Assembly: GCF_900176595.1 (NCBI RefSeq)
Contig: NZ_LT838813.1
Coordinates: 1,178,001 to 1,242,000 of the forward strand
Source of the DNA: Aquiflexum balticum DSM 16537
GTDB lineage: Bacteria > Bacteroidota > Bacteroidia > Cytophagales > Cyclobacteriaceae
Direction of reading: 5' to 3'
DNA: 64,000 bases
The translations under genes were made by a program, and so were the position numbers. Shown one piece after another: positions 17,146-25,204 of the stretch. The notes under the pieces are model-generated. The model was not told the origin of the DNA, made no database searches, and saw only the letters and a program-made list of their open reading frames with translations. How positions within the stretch are numbered: position 1 is the first letter of the stretch; every line of letters begins with the position of its first letter.

Positions 17146-18317
17146 TGGAGGCTGTTAACAAGAGGAATGGTGGGGCTGAACTCTCAACAGTCCTGGATTC
17201 CCAAAAGGAGGTCTTCCTATCGCAGAAGCATCTGTGCCCTGATCAGAGAAAGGCCTTTAACGACATCCTCCATTGCCGGACATCACAAATGGGCTCACAC
17301 AGTCTCTGTTGTGACTCCTGCGGTACGGTCAAAGTCTGCTATAACAGCTGCAGGAACCGCCACTGTCCGAAGTGCCAGTACATCAAGCAGCAGCTTTGGG
17401 TGGAAAAGCTAAAGTGCAGGCTTCTGCCTGTCAGGTACTTTCACGCCGTGTTTACGGTTCCTGAGTTTCTCAATCCATTGTTCTACATCAACCAGAGGTT
17501 CTGTTACAACCTGCTCTTTGAATGTTCCGCAAAAGCAGTAAAGAAGACGGCCCTGAACCCGGCATTTCTGGGAGTCGAAAGCGGCTGTCTGTCGGTACTC
17601 CACACTTGGGGCCAATCCCTGAACTACCACCCCCACATCCATATGCTGGTTCCTGCAGGAGGCCTTGACAGTGACGGGATGCAGTGGCTGTATGCCGGTA
17701 AAAAGTTCTTCGTTCCGGTAAAGGCCCTTTCGTCCGTGTTCCGGGGACTGTTCATGGAAAGGCTTTTGGGCGCACTGGAGGATAACCTTCTCAGGATACC
17801 CGAAGGTCAAAAAGAGCTGTTTGCCGATATCAAAAGTCTGAAAAAGGAATCTTACGCAAAGATGTGGAATGTCTATATCAAGAAGACTTTCAGGGGGGCG
17901 GGCCAGGTGGTCAGCTACCTTGGCAGGTATACCCACAGGGTAGCGATCAGCAACAGCCGTATTCTGGATACAGATGGTGAAACCGTAAAATTCAGGTGGA
18001 AGGATTACAGGGACAACAAAACCAAAACCATGTTGCTTGCCTGTTCCGAGTTTGTCAGGAGATTTATGCAACATGTACTGCCAACAGGCTTCTACAAAAT
18101 CCGCTATTACGGCATCTTGGCCTCGGCCAACAGCAACACCAAAATGAATGAATGTTTCAGGCTGTTGAACATAACAAGGGAGGTGTCATTTTACCATGGG
18201 CTGAGCACCTACGAGGTGATGGAGGAGATTTTCGGAGAAGAGATGTTCAGGTGTACCTGCTGCAAGAACGGAAGGATGGTCTTTGCCCCGCCCGAAGGAA
18301 AAGCAAATGGTCCCTGA
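17145..18317 (+). CDS. IS91-family transposase (Zn finger + Y2 HUH), copy 1
   Basis: 390 aa from ATG 17145. IS91-family proteins are single-strand HUH nickases that move DNA by rolling-circle transposition. Seen: N-terminal zinc cysteines (CDSC, CRNRHCPKCQYIKQQLW, about residues 53-85), the HUH motif in NYHPHIHMLVPAG (near 163), and YLGRYTHRVAISNSR (near 258), the conserved block of the Y2 transposase domain. It overlaps the recombinase stop by one base. The copy at 23710 differs at a handful of residues. Confidence 0.9.
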   Translation: MEAVNKRNGGAELSTVLDSQKEVFLSQKHLCPDQRKAFNDILHCRTSQMGSHSLCCDSCGTVKVCYNSCRNRHCPKCQYIKQQLWVEKLKCRLLPVRYFHAVFTVPEFLNPLFYINQRFCYNLLFECSAKAVKKTALNPAFLGVESGCLSVLHTWGQSLNYHPHIHMLVPAGGLDSDGMQWLYAGKKFFVPVKALSSVFRGLFMERLLGALEDNLLRIPEGQKELFADIKSLKKESYAKMWNVYIKKTFRGAGQVVSYLGRYTHRVAISNSRILDTDGETVKFRWKDYRDNKTKTMLLACSEFVRRFMQHVLPTGFYKIRYYGILASANSNTKMNECFRLLNITREVSFYHGLSTYEVMEEIFGEEMFRCTCCKNGRMVFAPPEGKANGP

Positions 18318-18517
18318 ATGAAAAAGCAGGGATGAAGTTCTTTGGAAATATGAAAGAAAAACAAAACAGAGGTTCTGTTACAGGGAAAGGTATGCCCGGT
18401 CCCAAACAAAATTTCCGAGGAAAAAAGCGGAATCCGTCCAAAACTTCAGGACAATGGTCCAAAACCAGACAAAACCTTCAAAGCAAAGCAGATAAATACC
18501 CATAGGTGTAGCACGGC

Positions 18518-18607
18518 TTAGTCCAACTATGTTTTAAACGCAATCTTGAAACGCCAATTTATTTTGGCTATTTTTTTGGCTAGATTGCGTCTAAAACACT
18601 TTACGTT
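18518..18607 (+). repeat. attC-like site ending recombinase/IS91 unit 1
   Basis: Left half-site TTAGTCCAAC (18518-18527; GTCCAAC fits RYYYAAC). The stem GTTTTAAACGCAATC (18531-18545) pairs with GATTGCGTCTAAAAC (18583-18597) at 14 of 15 positions. The right core is GTT at 18605-18607. A conventional IS91 end would not be expected to pair with the first bases of the unit. Confidence 0.65.
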
Positions 18608-18635
18608 ATAGCCCATTTTAAAAGACGACACAGTT

Positions 18636-19229
18636 ATGACAGATATATCAACACTTGAACAATTGACTAAAGAAAATCCACTTGACTATGGATATTGGAA
18701 CGACCTTGGTATTGAGTATAAAAAGCAAGGACGACTAAGAGATGCAATCATTTCATATTTGAACGGGGTAAATGCAATTTTTCAAAACATTTATCTGCAA
18801 CTTAAAAACTCAAAAGAAAACGAATTTTTCGGACTTGAGAGCTTGGGTGAGAAAGCTAACCATAAATTTTGGTTAGACAGGACGATTGACTGCATAACAG
18901 CCTACGCAAAGACAGAAGGCATTTCAAGTATCCGCTTTCCAGACGGACAAACAGCAATCAAGTTTTCAGACAAAATAACTTACGGTGGACTTCTTTACTT
19001 TGACCAAGACAAAATAAGATATGTTCTGCCGAACCTCATTCACACCTTTGCCGACTGTTTAACTTGGAACAAAATTTATGCAACCTATCTGAACAACATT
19101 GGAGTTGCTTATGCCGAAATGGGTAACAATGATAAAGCAAGAGAATATTTTAGAGAAGCAATCGCATTCACACCTAAAGGAACAGATTATCCCCATCCAA
19201 TAATTGGACTTAACGAATTAAACAACTAA
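18636..19229 (+). CDS. TPR-like protein (cassette A, gene 1)
   Basis: 197 aa, soluble, no signal peptide. Two tetratricopeptide-like stretches lie at the ends: YWNDLGIEYKKQGRLRDAII near residue 20 and YLNNIGVAYAEMGNNDKARE near 150. The middle (about 50-140) is not recognised. TPRs mediate protein contacts; the partner is unknown. It is the first gene after the cassette core at 18605, with a short leader TAAAAGACGACACA (18619-18632) that recurs before the cassette C gene. The next gene follows after four bases, so the two probably act together. Confidence 0.65.
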   Translation: MTDISTLEQLTKENPLDYGYWNDLGIEYKKQGRLRDAIISYLNGVNAIFQNIYLQLKNSKENEFFGLESLGEKANHKFWLDRTIDCITAYAKTEGISSIRFPDGQTAIKFSDKITYGGLLYFDQDKIRYVLPNLIHTFADCLTWNKIYATYLNNIGVAYAEMGNNDKAREYFREAIAFTPKGTDYPHPIIGLNELNN

Positions 19230-19233
19230 TAAA

Positions 19234-19923
19234 ATGAGCGACCAAGAAGATATTTTTAGAAAATTTGCTGAAGCTGAAAAAAGAGCAGGTGAAAATGTTA
19301 ACCCAAATGACTTGTTGACAAAGCAGGAAATACACGAATTTGGCATAGATATTATTTACAAATATTCTCAGCAGGAAGGATATGAAATAGTTGATGGGAC
19401 AACAGACCTAAACCTAAATCCACAACTCGTTCTTAAGAAAAACGGACAACTTTATTTTGTAATGGTTAAAACAGGTCCAGCAGATGGAACACATTTGACT
19501 TATGACAAAGATTTAGCGTTGCAAGTTTTTAACAATGCTAAACCTCATAATGCAAAAGTTTTATTTGCAGGTGTTGGGTTGAGATGTGTAGGTTATGGTT
19601 TAGCATTAGTAAGAAATAAAGGTTTTCAGGTTGACTTTCGTGGATTTGAAGACGTTGAACTTGTTTCCCTCAAACCGGAAGAGTTATTGGCATTTGACAA
19701 CTATAAAAGAATAAAATGGAACCTTGACGAAAATCAGAAACCTAAAAACGAAGTAGTAGAAAGGGTAAAACGTTGGGTAGCAGAAAATGAGAATTCAATT
19801 ATTGTAAAGAAACTACGGAACAAAGAAGTGATAAACATTCCAGACCTAAACGTAAACTTAGACTACCAAACTGTGACAGACCTTATGACATTGTTTCCAA
19901 ACCAAATCTTTGACGAGAAATGA
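19234..19923 (+). CDS. Protein of unknown function (cassette A, gene 2)
   Basis: 229 aa, no signal or membrane segment. Not recognised. An alternating hydrophobic stretch NPQLVLKKNGQLYFVMVKTG (near residues 65-85) has the look of a PD-(D/E)XK nuclease-like core strand pair, but the acidic residues needed for catalysis cannot be placed, so I do not claim nuclease activity. It starts four bases after the TPR gene and ends 10 bp before the attC-like site, which is typical of a gene filling a cassette. Confidence 0.55.
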   Translation: MSDQEDIFRKFAEAEKRAGENVNPNDLLTKQEIHEFGIDIIYKYSQQEGYEIVDGTTDLNLNPQLVLKKNGQLYFVMVKTGPADGTHLTYDKDLALQVFNNAKPHNAKVLFAGVGLRCVGYGLALVRNKGFQVDFRGFEDVELVSLKPEELLAFDNYKRIKWNLDENQKPKNEVVERVKRWVAENENSIIVKKLRNKEVINIPDLNVNLDYQTVTDLMTLFPNQIFDEK

Positions 19924-19933
19924 CAAGAAAAAC

Positions 19934-20063
19934 GGGCTATAACAGGCGTTTGGCTCAATGGCGGGTGACGTGGTTAATTGAACATTCTACCTCGCATCAA
20001 CTTTTGTGGTGTATTGACAGTTTTGTGCTCCGAAATCCGCCACTGCGCCAAGCGCCAAAACGT
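19934..20063 (+). repeat. attC-like site of cassette A, carrying group II intron 1
   Basis: The left half-site GGGCTATAAC (19934-19943) is the exact reverse complement of the cassette's first bases GTTATAGCCC (18605-18614). Stem arms GGCGTTTGGC (19945-19954) and GCCAAGCGCC (20047-20056) pair at 9 of 10. The core G is 20062. The intron is inserted after the next T; without it the sequence reads AAAACGTTGGTGC. Confidence 0.75.
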
Positions 20064-21934
20064 GTGTGACTTGAATCAGCCCTCTTAAGGCTGAATGCTT
20101 TGAAATGGATGGAGGACTATTGGGTAACCAATAGAGAGGCCCTCCGATGGCGGTTTACCGAAACAGCTATCAAACTACCTTACGCTGCATATCTGGGAAA
20201 CCAATATGTGGTGAGCGGTAAGGAAAAACGGGGACATTGATCCCCGTAGGTGAGTACTGATGGAGCTGAATGAAAATGAACCAGTGACGAAGCCTCGATA
20301 AGGCAAATTACGATGTGAAAAATAGGTAGTTACGTTTGTACCTATGACAAAGTGTGGCGGACGATCGGATATACTGGCCACATCGCATCCGGGGTTAAGC
20401 TGGCAGGAACGCAGTACAGGCCATTTCAAGGAACAAGTGAACTCTATGCTGTCAGGCCAAATCGAGAGAGGAAACCTGCACCTGTGGTTGGGTGAAGCAT
20501 AGGGGGCAGACCTGCTCGTAGTAGCGATGAAATTTCTGTAATGGGAATGGAGTGAAGGAGCAGGCATGTTTAGTTTCAAACCAGTTTACAACCAAGATAA
20601 TTGGGATGACAGACTACTATGAGACAAAATCGCAACCAATTACCAAACTGATGGTATGGCAAGCGTACAAGAAAGTAAAAGCGAACAAAGGAAGTTCGGG
20701 CATAGACCGAATGAGTTGGGAGGACTTGGATAAAGATCTATCCTCATACCTCTATAAGTTATGGAATCGACTGACCTCGGGTAGCTATTTTCCTTTGCCA
20801 GTCAAACAAGTGAAGATACCCAAGAAGGACGGAGGTATTCGCAAATTGGGTGTCCCCACCCTTCTAGACCGTATCGCACAGCAAGTAGTAAGGGCGTATT
20901 TGGAGAGACAACTTGAGCCACTGTTCCACGAGAGTTCATTTGGCTATAGACCAAACCGTAATGCTCACCAAGCAGTGAAACAATCAGAGCGAAATTGTTT
21001 TGGGCATGACTTTGTGGTCGACCTTGATATCAAAGGGTTCTTCGATAATATCAACCATGGCCTGATGATGAAAGCACTGAGATATTACTGTAAGGATGAA
21101 TGGATAGCCTTGTACGTCTCCAGATGGCTAAATGCAGGCATCATGGCAGATGGGGTTTTCGAGGAGACAAAAGCAGGCACACCTCAAGGAGGCGTAGTGA
21201 GTCCATTACTTGCGAATCTCTATCTGCATGTAGCTTTTGATGAATGGATGCGGAAATATCATCCTGAGAAACCATTTGAACGGTATGCAGACGATGTGGT
21301 GATACACTGCAAGACAGAGAAGCAAGCACAATTCATGTTAAGACAAGTACGTCAGCGGATGAAGACCTGCTTCCTAGAGTTGCACCCTGAGAAGACCAAG
21401 ATTGTGAACCTACGAGGTTGGTCAGATACTAAGTATCCCCGCAAGTATGATTTTCTTGGATTCACGATCAAGGCATCGATGCAGACCATCAAAGGAAAGG
21501 GGATGTTACTACCTGGAACATTTGTGAGTATCAAGTCCAGAACTTCAATACTCGGCAAATTCAGGGAAATGCAAATCCATAAATGGCGCAAACCCATAAA
21601 GGAAGTAGCCAATCGTTTGAATCCTGTCATCAGAGGACTGCTCAATTACTATCATAAGCTTAGAGGAGAATCCATACGTGAGATATGGAATCAACTCAAC
21701 CACCGGTTACTCAAGTGGGTGAAATGGGAGAAAGGACTTTTCAAATGGGCGGCAGTCAGATGGCTAAAGCAACAATACAAGTCTACCCCAAACCTGTTTG
21801 AGCATTGGAAATTGGTTCAACCTTAGGTAAATTAGAACCGAAGCGACTTATAAACATGAAGAGCCGTGTGAGGTGAGAGTCTCACGCACGGTTCTGTGGG
21901 AAGGTGAGGGTGAAATTCCCTTGCCTGACCCGAT
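20064..21934 (+). mobile_element. Group IIC intron 1, inserted in attC of cassette A
   Basis: 1871 bp, starting GTGTGAC (GUGYG rule) and ending CCCGAT (AY rule). Structured 5' RNA precedes the maturase gene. A domain V hairpin starts at 21861 (GAGCCGTGTGAGG... ...CGCACGGTTC, with the AGC catalytic triad), followed by domain VI. The encoded protein lacks an endonuclease domain, as in class C. Excision would restore GT+TG, giving a GTTGG core. Intron 3 has the same length and differs by one base that I noticed (C/T near 30067); intron 2 is a clearly diverged relative. Confidence 0.9.
20606..21826 (+). CDS. ltrA: Group II intron reverse transcriptase/maturase (intron 1)
   Basis: 406 aa from ATG 20606; an in-frame upstream start at 20552 exists, but the diverged copy starts at the equivalent of 20606. 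It promotes intron splicing and target-primed reverse transcription. Seen: RT blocks (GIRKLGVPTLLDRIAQQVV, DLDIKGFFDNINH, GTPQGGVVSPLLANLYLH), the active site YADDVV (near 226), and a C-terminal maturase domain X (RGLLNYYHKLRGE). No HNH endonuclease, which is typical of class C introns. The protein is identical to that of intron 3. Confidence 0.93.
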   Translation: MTDYYETKSQPITKLMVWQAYKKVKANKGSSGIDRMSWEDLDKDLSSYLYKLWNRLTSGSYFPLPVKQVKIPKKDGGIRKLGVPTLLDRIAQQVVRAYLERQLEPLFHESSFGYRPNRNAHQAVKQSERNCFGHDFVVDLDIKGFFDNINHGLMMKALRYYCKDEWIALYVSRWLNAGIMADGVFEETKAGTPQGGVVSPLLANLYLHVAFDEWMRKYHPEKPFERYADDVVIHCKTEKQAQFMLRQVRQRMKTCFLELHPEKTKIVNLRGWSDTKYPRKYDFLGFTIKASMQTIKGKGMLLPGTFVSIKSRTSILGKFREMQIHKWRKPIKEVANRLNPVIRGLLNYYHKLRGESIREIWNQLNHRLLKWVKWEKGLFKWAAVRWLKQQYKSTPNLFEHWKLVQP

Positions 21935-21967
21935 TGTGGTGCATATAAAGAAACAATCGAACAATCA

Positions 21968-22630
21968 ATGAACGAATTACAATTAACAGGTGGAGCAAGA
22001 GTGGGAATGGCAAATGCGACATTTCCATTTGCGACCTTGAAAGTGAATAAAGACCGCTTGGAATTAAATGCTTCAATAGTTGGAAATCTGACATTTCAAC
22101 CTACCGATATAATTTCAATCGAACCTTATACAATGATTCCAATTCTCGGACAAGGAATAAAAATTAATCATAATGTTTCGACCTATAAAGAACGTGTTAT
22201 ATTTTGGACTTTTAAAGACCCGAATTCGGTCGTTCGACAAATCCAAGAAACAGGGTTTTTAAGTAGTGAAAACCAAACAAATCAGAAAATTGACAGAACG
22301 ATAATTGAAAAACAATCGAAAGGTGGATTTCCAATCAAAAAAGGATTCGCAATCGGAGCAATAGTAGTTTGGAACTTGCTTTTTCTAACTGACATTATTC
22401 CGTTTTTTCTTGGCGACAAAGAAGGTTTTCCCATTGGAAACGGAGTTTTGACAGCTGTTGGTCTTTTGTTCTTGACTGCTCTTTTTAGTCTAATTTCGTC
22501 TGACTTTAGGCGATTGATTTTAAAGGAAGGACGAGGATTGAGTGATATTAAGAAATTTGCAATTTTCGCAATGATAATAAGCGGATTTATGTTGTTGCAA
22601 TTAGGTATAATGACAAAATTTATGAACTAA
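21968..22630 (+). CDS. Membrane protein of unknown function (cassette B)
   Basis: 220 aa. An N-terminal soluble beta-rich part (about residues 1-105) may be PH-like (TFPFATLKVNKDRLELNASI ... DIISIEPYTMIPILGQGIKI). It is followed by three hydrophobic segments near 118-140, 150-170 and 190-215, predicting a membrane anchor. No enzyme motif. It starts 33 bp after intron 1 and ends just before the attC-like site, so it fills one cassette. Function unknown. Confidence 0.6.
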   Translation: MNELQLTGGARVGMANATFPFATLKVNKDRLELNASIVGNLTFQPTDIISIEPYTMIPILGQGIKINHNVSTYKERVIFWTFKDPNSVVRQIQETGFLSSENQTNQKIDRTIIEKQSKGGFPIKKGFAIGAIVVWNLLFLTDIIPFFLGDKEGFPIGNGVLTAVGLLFLTALFSLISSDFRRLILKEGRGLSDIKKFAIFAMIISGFMLLQLGIMTKFMN

Positions 22631-22637
22631 AAAATAC

Positions 22638-22766
22638 GCACCACAACAACGCATATAGCTTATGGCGGGCGAACGGCTACCAGCAAGGTTTTCGCTTAGT
22701 AGCCAGCTTTGGTTTCGGTGGGCAGGAAAGTGCTTTAAAACCGCCACAAGCCATATGCCAACCGTT
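22638..22766 (+). repeat. attC-like site of cassette B
   Basis: The left half-site GCACCACAAC (22638-22647) complements the cassette start GTTGGTGC apart from a two-base bulge. Stem GCATATAGCTTATGGCGG (22651-22668) pairs with CCGCCACAAGCCATATGC (22741-22758) at 16 of 18. The core is GTT at 22764-22766, where the second recombinase/IS91 unit begins. Confidence 0.75.
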
Positions 22767-22888
22767 GAACTAAACCTCCTTCGTCGGTAGTTTTTCTGTA
22801 TTCCATCATAAAGGCCTGATTTTTAACAATATGTATTAAATTTATTCCATGTTCAATCTTTAACTAATTTAATCATGGAAAAAAAAGT

Positions 22889-23710
22889 TTGCGCCAGAGG
22901 ATGTATGAGGAGATGTCCTACAGACATTATTCTCCCAGAAGCATCAAGACCTATCTTAGCCTGGTATCTGTAGTATCAGCTCATTTTGGAAAAAGTCCGG
23001 ATCTGATCAGTATCCCCGAATTAAAGGACTACCTTTTTAAAAGGATCAGTTTGGACGGACTTTCGGTATCAAGCATAAACCAGACAATCAGTGCCTTTAA
23101 AATACTTTTCAAAGACGTGCTTGAAAGAGATTGGGATACTATCAGGATCAAACGGCCAAGACGTCCCAAGCTGCTTCCGGTTGTATTCTCAAAGGAAGAA
23201 GTGTCGCATATCCTTAAGAGTATCAGGAACAGAAAACACTATTGCCTGATCGCTCTCACCTACGCCTCAGGACTCAGGATGGGAGAGGTAATCAACCTGA
23301 AACCCTGCGATATTGACAGCGACCGGATGCAGGTCAAAGTCAGGGGCGGAAAGGGTTATAAAGACAGGTACACACTTCTTCCGGAGCAGTTACTGGTAAA
23401 GCTCAGGGATTATTTCAGAGGCTACCGTCCACTTACTTACCTTTTTGAAGGCCAAGAACCGGGAAAGCCTTACAGTGAGACAAGCGCCCGCTGTATACTC
23501 AAAAAGGCTATGAAGAAAGCAGGGATAAAAAAGCAGGCGTGCTTCCATACCCTTCGCCATTCTTTTGCCACACATCTGCTCGAGCAGGGAACCAATGTCA
23601 GGATTATCCAAGAGCTGTTGGGACACAGGTCCCTTAAGACCACTACGGTTTACCTGCATATAAGCAACCTGACCCCCGCGCAGATCAAAAGTCCCCTGGA
23701 TGAGCTTTGA
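22889..23710 (+). CDS. Tyrosine recombinase of the IS91-type unit, copy 2
   Basis: 273 aa, identical to copy 1 except Leu to His in the EEVSxILKS stretch (near residue 108). All catalytic residues are present (ASGLRMGEV, HTLRHS, LLGHRS, TVYLHI). The same upstream ATG (22875) plus eight A residues lies out of frame, and the internal in-frame ATG is at 22901. It is translationally coupled to the transposase through TGATG. The open frame suggests it is functional. Confidence 0.85.
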   Translation: MRQRMYEEMSYRHYSPRSIKTYLSLVSVVSAHFGKSPDLISIPELKDYLFKRISLDGLSVSSINQTISAFKILFKDVLERDWDTIRIKRPRRPKLLPVVFSKEEVSHILKSIRNRKHYCLIALTYASGLRMGEVINLKPCDIDSDRMQVKVRGGKGYKDRYTLLPEQLLVKLRDYFRGYRPLTYLFEGQEPGKPYSETSARCILKKAMKKAGIKKQACFHTLRHSFATHLLEQGTNVRIIQELLGHRSLKTTTVYLHISNLTPAQIKSPLDEL

Positions 23711-24882
23711 TGGAGGCTGTCAACAAGAGGAATGGTGGGGCCGAACTCTCAACAGTCCTGGATTCCCAAAAGGAGGTTTTCCTGTCGCAGAAGCATCTGT
23801 GCCCTGACCAGAGAAAGGCCTTTAACGACATCCTCCATTGCCGGACATCACAAATGGGCTCACACAGTCTCTGTTGTGACTCCTGCGGTAGGGTCAAAGT
23901 CTGCTATAACAGCTGCAGGAACCGCCACTGTCCGAAGTGCCAGTACATCAAGCAGCAGCTTTGGGTGGAAAAGCTAAAGTGCAGGCTTCTGCCTGTCAGG
24001 TACTTTCACGCCGTGTTTACGGTTCCTGAGTTTCTCAATCCATTGTTCTACATCAACCAGAGGTTCTGTTACAACCTGCTCTTTGAATGTTCTGCAAAAG
24101 CAGTAAAGAAGACGGCCCTGAACCCGGTATTTCTGGGAGTCGAAAGCGGCTGTCTGTCGGTACTCCACACTTGGGGCCAATCCCTGAACTACCACCCCCA
24201 CATCCATATGCTGGTTCCTGCAGGAGGCCTTGACAGTGACGGGATGCAGTGGCTGTATGCCGGTAAAAAGTTCTTCGTTCCGGTAAAGGCCCTTTCGTCC
24301 GTGTTCCGGGGACTGTTCATGGAAAGGCTTCTGGGAGCACTGGAGGATAACCTTCTCAGGATACCTGACGGGCAGAAAGAGCTGTTTGCCGATATCAAAA
24401 GTCTGAAAAGGGAATCTTACGCAAAGATGTGGAATGTCTATATCAAGAAGACTTTCAGGGGGGCGGGCCAGGTGGTCAGCTACCTTGGCAGGTATACCCA
24501 CAGGGTAGCGATCAGCAACAGCCGTATTCTGGATACAGATGGTGAAACCGTAAAGTTCAGGTGGAAGGATTACAGGGACAACAAAACCAAAACCATGTTG
24601 CTTGCCTGTTCCGAGTTTGTCAGAAGATTTATGCAACATGTACTGCCAACAGGCTTCTACAAAATCCGCTATTACGGCATCTTGGCCTCGGCCAACAGCA
24701 ACACCAAAATGAATGAATGTTTCAGGCTGTTGAACATAACAAGGGAGGTGTCATTTTACCATGGGCTGAGCACCTACGAGGTGATGGAGGAGATTTTCGG
24801 AGAAGAGATGTTCAGGTGTACCTGCTGCAAGAACGGAAGGATGGTCTTTGCCCCGCCCGGGGAAAAAGGAAACGGTCCCTGA
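23710..24882 (+). CDS. IS91-family transposase, copy 2
   Basis: 390 aa from ATG 23710. It has the same zinc cysteines, HPHIH motif and YLGRYTHRVAISNSR block as copy 1. Differences seen: CGRVKV for CGTVKV, NPVFLG for NPAFLG, IPDGQ for IPEGQ, LKRES for LKKES, and the last residues GEKGNGP for EGKANGP. These are mostly mild changes, together with further synonymous ones, consistent with both copies staying under coding constraint since they separated. Confidence 0.9.
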   Translation: MEAVNKRNGGAELSTVLDSQKEVFLSQKHLCPDQRKAFNDILHCRTSQMGSHSLCCDSCGRVKVCYNSCRNRHCPKCQYIKQQLWVEKLKCRLLPVRYFHAVFTVPEFLNPLFYINQRFCYNLLFECSAKAVKKTALNPVFLGVESGCLSVLHTWGQSLNYHPHIHMLVPAGGLDSDGMQWLYAGKKFFVPVKALSSVFRGLFMERLLGALEDNLLRIPDGQKELFADIKSLKRESYAKMWNVYIKKTFRGAGQVVSYLGRYTHRVAISNSRILDTDGETVKFRWKDYRDNKTKTMLLACSEFVRRFMQHVLPTGFYKIRYYGILASANSNTKMNECFRLLNITREVSFYHGLSTYEVMEEIFGEEMFRCTCCKNGRMVFAPPGEKGNGP

Positions 24883-25082
24883 ATGAAAAAGCAGGGATGA
24901 AGTTCTTTGAAAAGCTGAAAGAAAAACAAAACAGAGGTTCTGTTACAGGGAAAGGTATGCCCGGTCCCAAACAAAATTTCCGGGTAAAAAAGCGGAATCC
25001 GTCCAAAACTTCAGGACAATGGTCCAAAACCAGACAAAACCTTCAAAGCAAAGCAGATAAATACCCATAGGTGTAGCACGGC

Positions 25083-25172
25083 TTAGTCCAACTATGTTTT
25101 AAACGCAATCTTGAAACGCCAATTTATTTTGGCTATTTTTTTGGCTAGATTGCGTCTAAAACACTTTACGTT
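25083..25172 (+). repeat. attC-like site ending recombinase/IS91 unit 2
   Basis: Same as the site at 18518: half-site TTAGTCCAAC (25083-25092), stem arms 25096-25110 and 25148-25162, core GTT at 25170-25172. The base after GTTA then diverges between the two copies (T or C), which places the unit edge at the core. Confidence 0.65.
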
Positions 25173-25204
25173 ACAAGCAAGCCTAAAAGACGACACAACA
25201 AGAA

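Larger units (their letters stand above)
16200..18605 (+). mobile_element. Cassette-bounded recombinase + IS91-type unit, copy 1
   Basis: 2406 bp, collinear and the same length as copy 2 (22765-25170). It encodes a tyrosine recombinase and an IS91-family HUH transposase on the + strand. Both copies begin after the G of GTTGAACTAA and end in an attC-like hairpin whose left half-site TTAGTCCAAC is the reverse complement of that start at 9 of 10 bases. The unit is visibly richer in G+C than the cargo around it. The copies differ by scattered substitutions (L/H in the recombinase; T/R, A/V, E/D and K/R in the transposase), so they are not a very recent duplication. Flanking sequences differ on both sides. 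Confidence 0.8.
22765..25170 (+). mobile_element. Cassette-bounded recombinase + IS91-type unit, copy 2
   Basis: 2406 bp, collinear with copy 1 at a constant offset of 6565 bases, so no indels separate them. It has the same GTTGAACTAA start, two overlapping genes and terminal attC-like hairpin. The left flank is the attC of cassette B and the right flank is cassette C, both unlike those of copy 1. Scattered substitutions distinguish the copies, arguing against an assembly duplicate. Confidence 0.8.

Noticed and set aside
18152..18505. 117-aa same-strand ORF at the end of the IS91 transposase (also at 24717-25070)
   Set aside because: It overlaps the transposase in another frame for half its length, has a low-complexity Lys/Arg-rich tail and no start signal; most likely a shadow frame plus the untranslated end of the unit.
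20175..20579. Conserved 134-aa minus-strand ORF in all three introns (also 27005-27409 and 29997-30401)
   Set aside because: It lies over the structured 5' RNA of the group II introns; its conservation is explained by RNA structure, and it has no protein features.
16200..25170. Two recombinase/IS91 units as an assembly duplication
   Set aside because: Several amino-acid and silent differences and different flanks on both sides argue for two real copies.
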